The notes below the pieces were generated by a model. It saw only the letters and a list, made by a program, of their open reading frames with translations. It had not been told where the DNA came from and did not search any database. From Psychrobacter pacificensis (lineage in GTDB: Bacteria > Pseudomonadota > Gammaproteobacteria > Pseudomonadales > Moraxellaceae): a DNA stretch of 64,000 nucleotides. Where the stretch lies: NCBI RefSeq assembly GCF_900101915.1, contig NZ_FNAL01000002.1, forward strand, positions 166,351 through 230,350, given 5' to 3'. Of the stretch, positions 63,776-64,000 are shown in pieces. How positions within the stretch are numbered: the stretch's first letter is position 1; each line of letters starts with the position of its first letter. A program made the position numbers and the translations under genes.

Positions 63776-64000
63776 ATGACTACTCAATCTGACATTAAAA
63801 AACTGGCCGAGCAAATGGCTGGTAGCATGAACAGCTTCGATGACATCAAAGACTTTCAAAAGCAGCTCATGCAGTCGTTTATCGATACTGCCCTTGAAGC
63901 TGAGATGGAAGACCATCTCGGCTACCCCAAGCATGAGAAAGCAGACAAGCCTAATAAGCGCAATGGACACACTAAAAAAACCGTCCGTAGCGACACAGGC
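63776..64000 (+). CDS. IS256-family transposase, 5' part
   Basis: The first 75 residues of a transposase, cut by the window end. The segment QKQLMQSFIDTALEAEMEDH then LGYPKHEK and KRNGHTKKTVRSDTG is the standard start of IS256-family proteins. GGAG lies ten bases upstream. The left end of the element is judged to be near 63719, in GAGCCTTTCCCAAACTCTGT. Confidence 0.9.
   Translation, partial: MTTQSDIKKLAEQMAGSMNSFDDIKDFQKQLMQSFIDTALEAEMEDHLGYPKHEKADKPNKRNGHTKKTVRSDTG

Overview
The window reads as chromosomal DNA of a Gammaproteobacterium of the family Moraxellaceae, most likely Psychrobacter or a close relative. This rests on remembered protein resemblance (GlpM, MntP, the YaiL/DUF2058 protein, malic enzyme, the fatty-acid oxidation genes), moderate G+C with A+T-rich spacers, and many IS remnants. 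No 16S or database comparison was possible.

Layout. 1-4.1 kb: the 3' end of a thiolase gene, a FadB/FadJ-type bifunctional protein and a CaiB/racemase-family gene, a fatty-acid beta-oxidation group. 4.3-11 kb: housekeeping and orphan genes (SRPBCC protein, DUF1244, tRNA-Gly(GCC), 2-oxo-acid decarboxylase, GlpM, NhaP2-type antiporter). 11-21.3 kb: a guanidino-compound catabolic locus. A LysR gene lies divergent to a guanidinobutyrase gene, followed by an NCS1 permease, a nitrilase-family amidase, a metallo-beta-lactamase-fold hydrolase, a 2-ketoarginine decarboxylase (AruI type), a YjiH-family membrane protein and an aldehyde dehydrogenase. Together they could take 2-ketoarginine through 4-guanidinobutanal and 4-guanidinobutyrate to GABA and urea.

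21.4-28.7 kb mixes intact genes (YaiL, UspA, cupin, acyltransferase, TetR) with broken ones: a VTT-oxidoreductase fusion with an internal deletion, an IS3 fragment abutting a glutathione S-transferase fragment, a haloalkane dehalogenase remnant and an IS630 scrap. 28.9-38.5 kb is an iron-siderophore uptake locus (siderophore-interacting protein, ABC importer, MFS protein, TonB-dependent receptor) with two Fur-box-like sites. 38.7-41.7 kb carries a manganese riboswitch with mntP, a zinc-ribbon protein and malic enzyme.

41.7-47.0 kb is an island bounded by two 103-bp direct copies of the malic-enzyme terminator region. The copies are identical except that the 8-nt hairpin loop is inverted. Inside lie an IS630 pseudogene, a three-gene heme-peroxidase module (DyP peroxidase, an alpha/beta-barrel-like partner, a y4iL-like catalase-clan protein) and an internally deleted IS1595-type element. 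An IS1-family element, a flavin monooxygenase/LysR pair and a gene-poor, mobile-element-rich stretch follow. 51.2-59.4 kb is a copper-resistance locus (two-component system, two CusR/CopR-like palindromes, secreted Met/His-rich protein, cytochrome c, DUF411, CopA, CopB, DUF305). 59.5-64 kb is decayed: a truncated APC permease, a frameshifted PP2C phosphatase, a WYL regulator, a PD-(D/E)XK-nuclease-like remnant with two stops, a protein with weak resemblance to the FtsZ/tubulin C-terminal domain, and the start of an IS256-family transposase.
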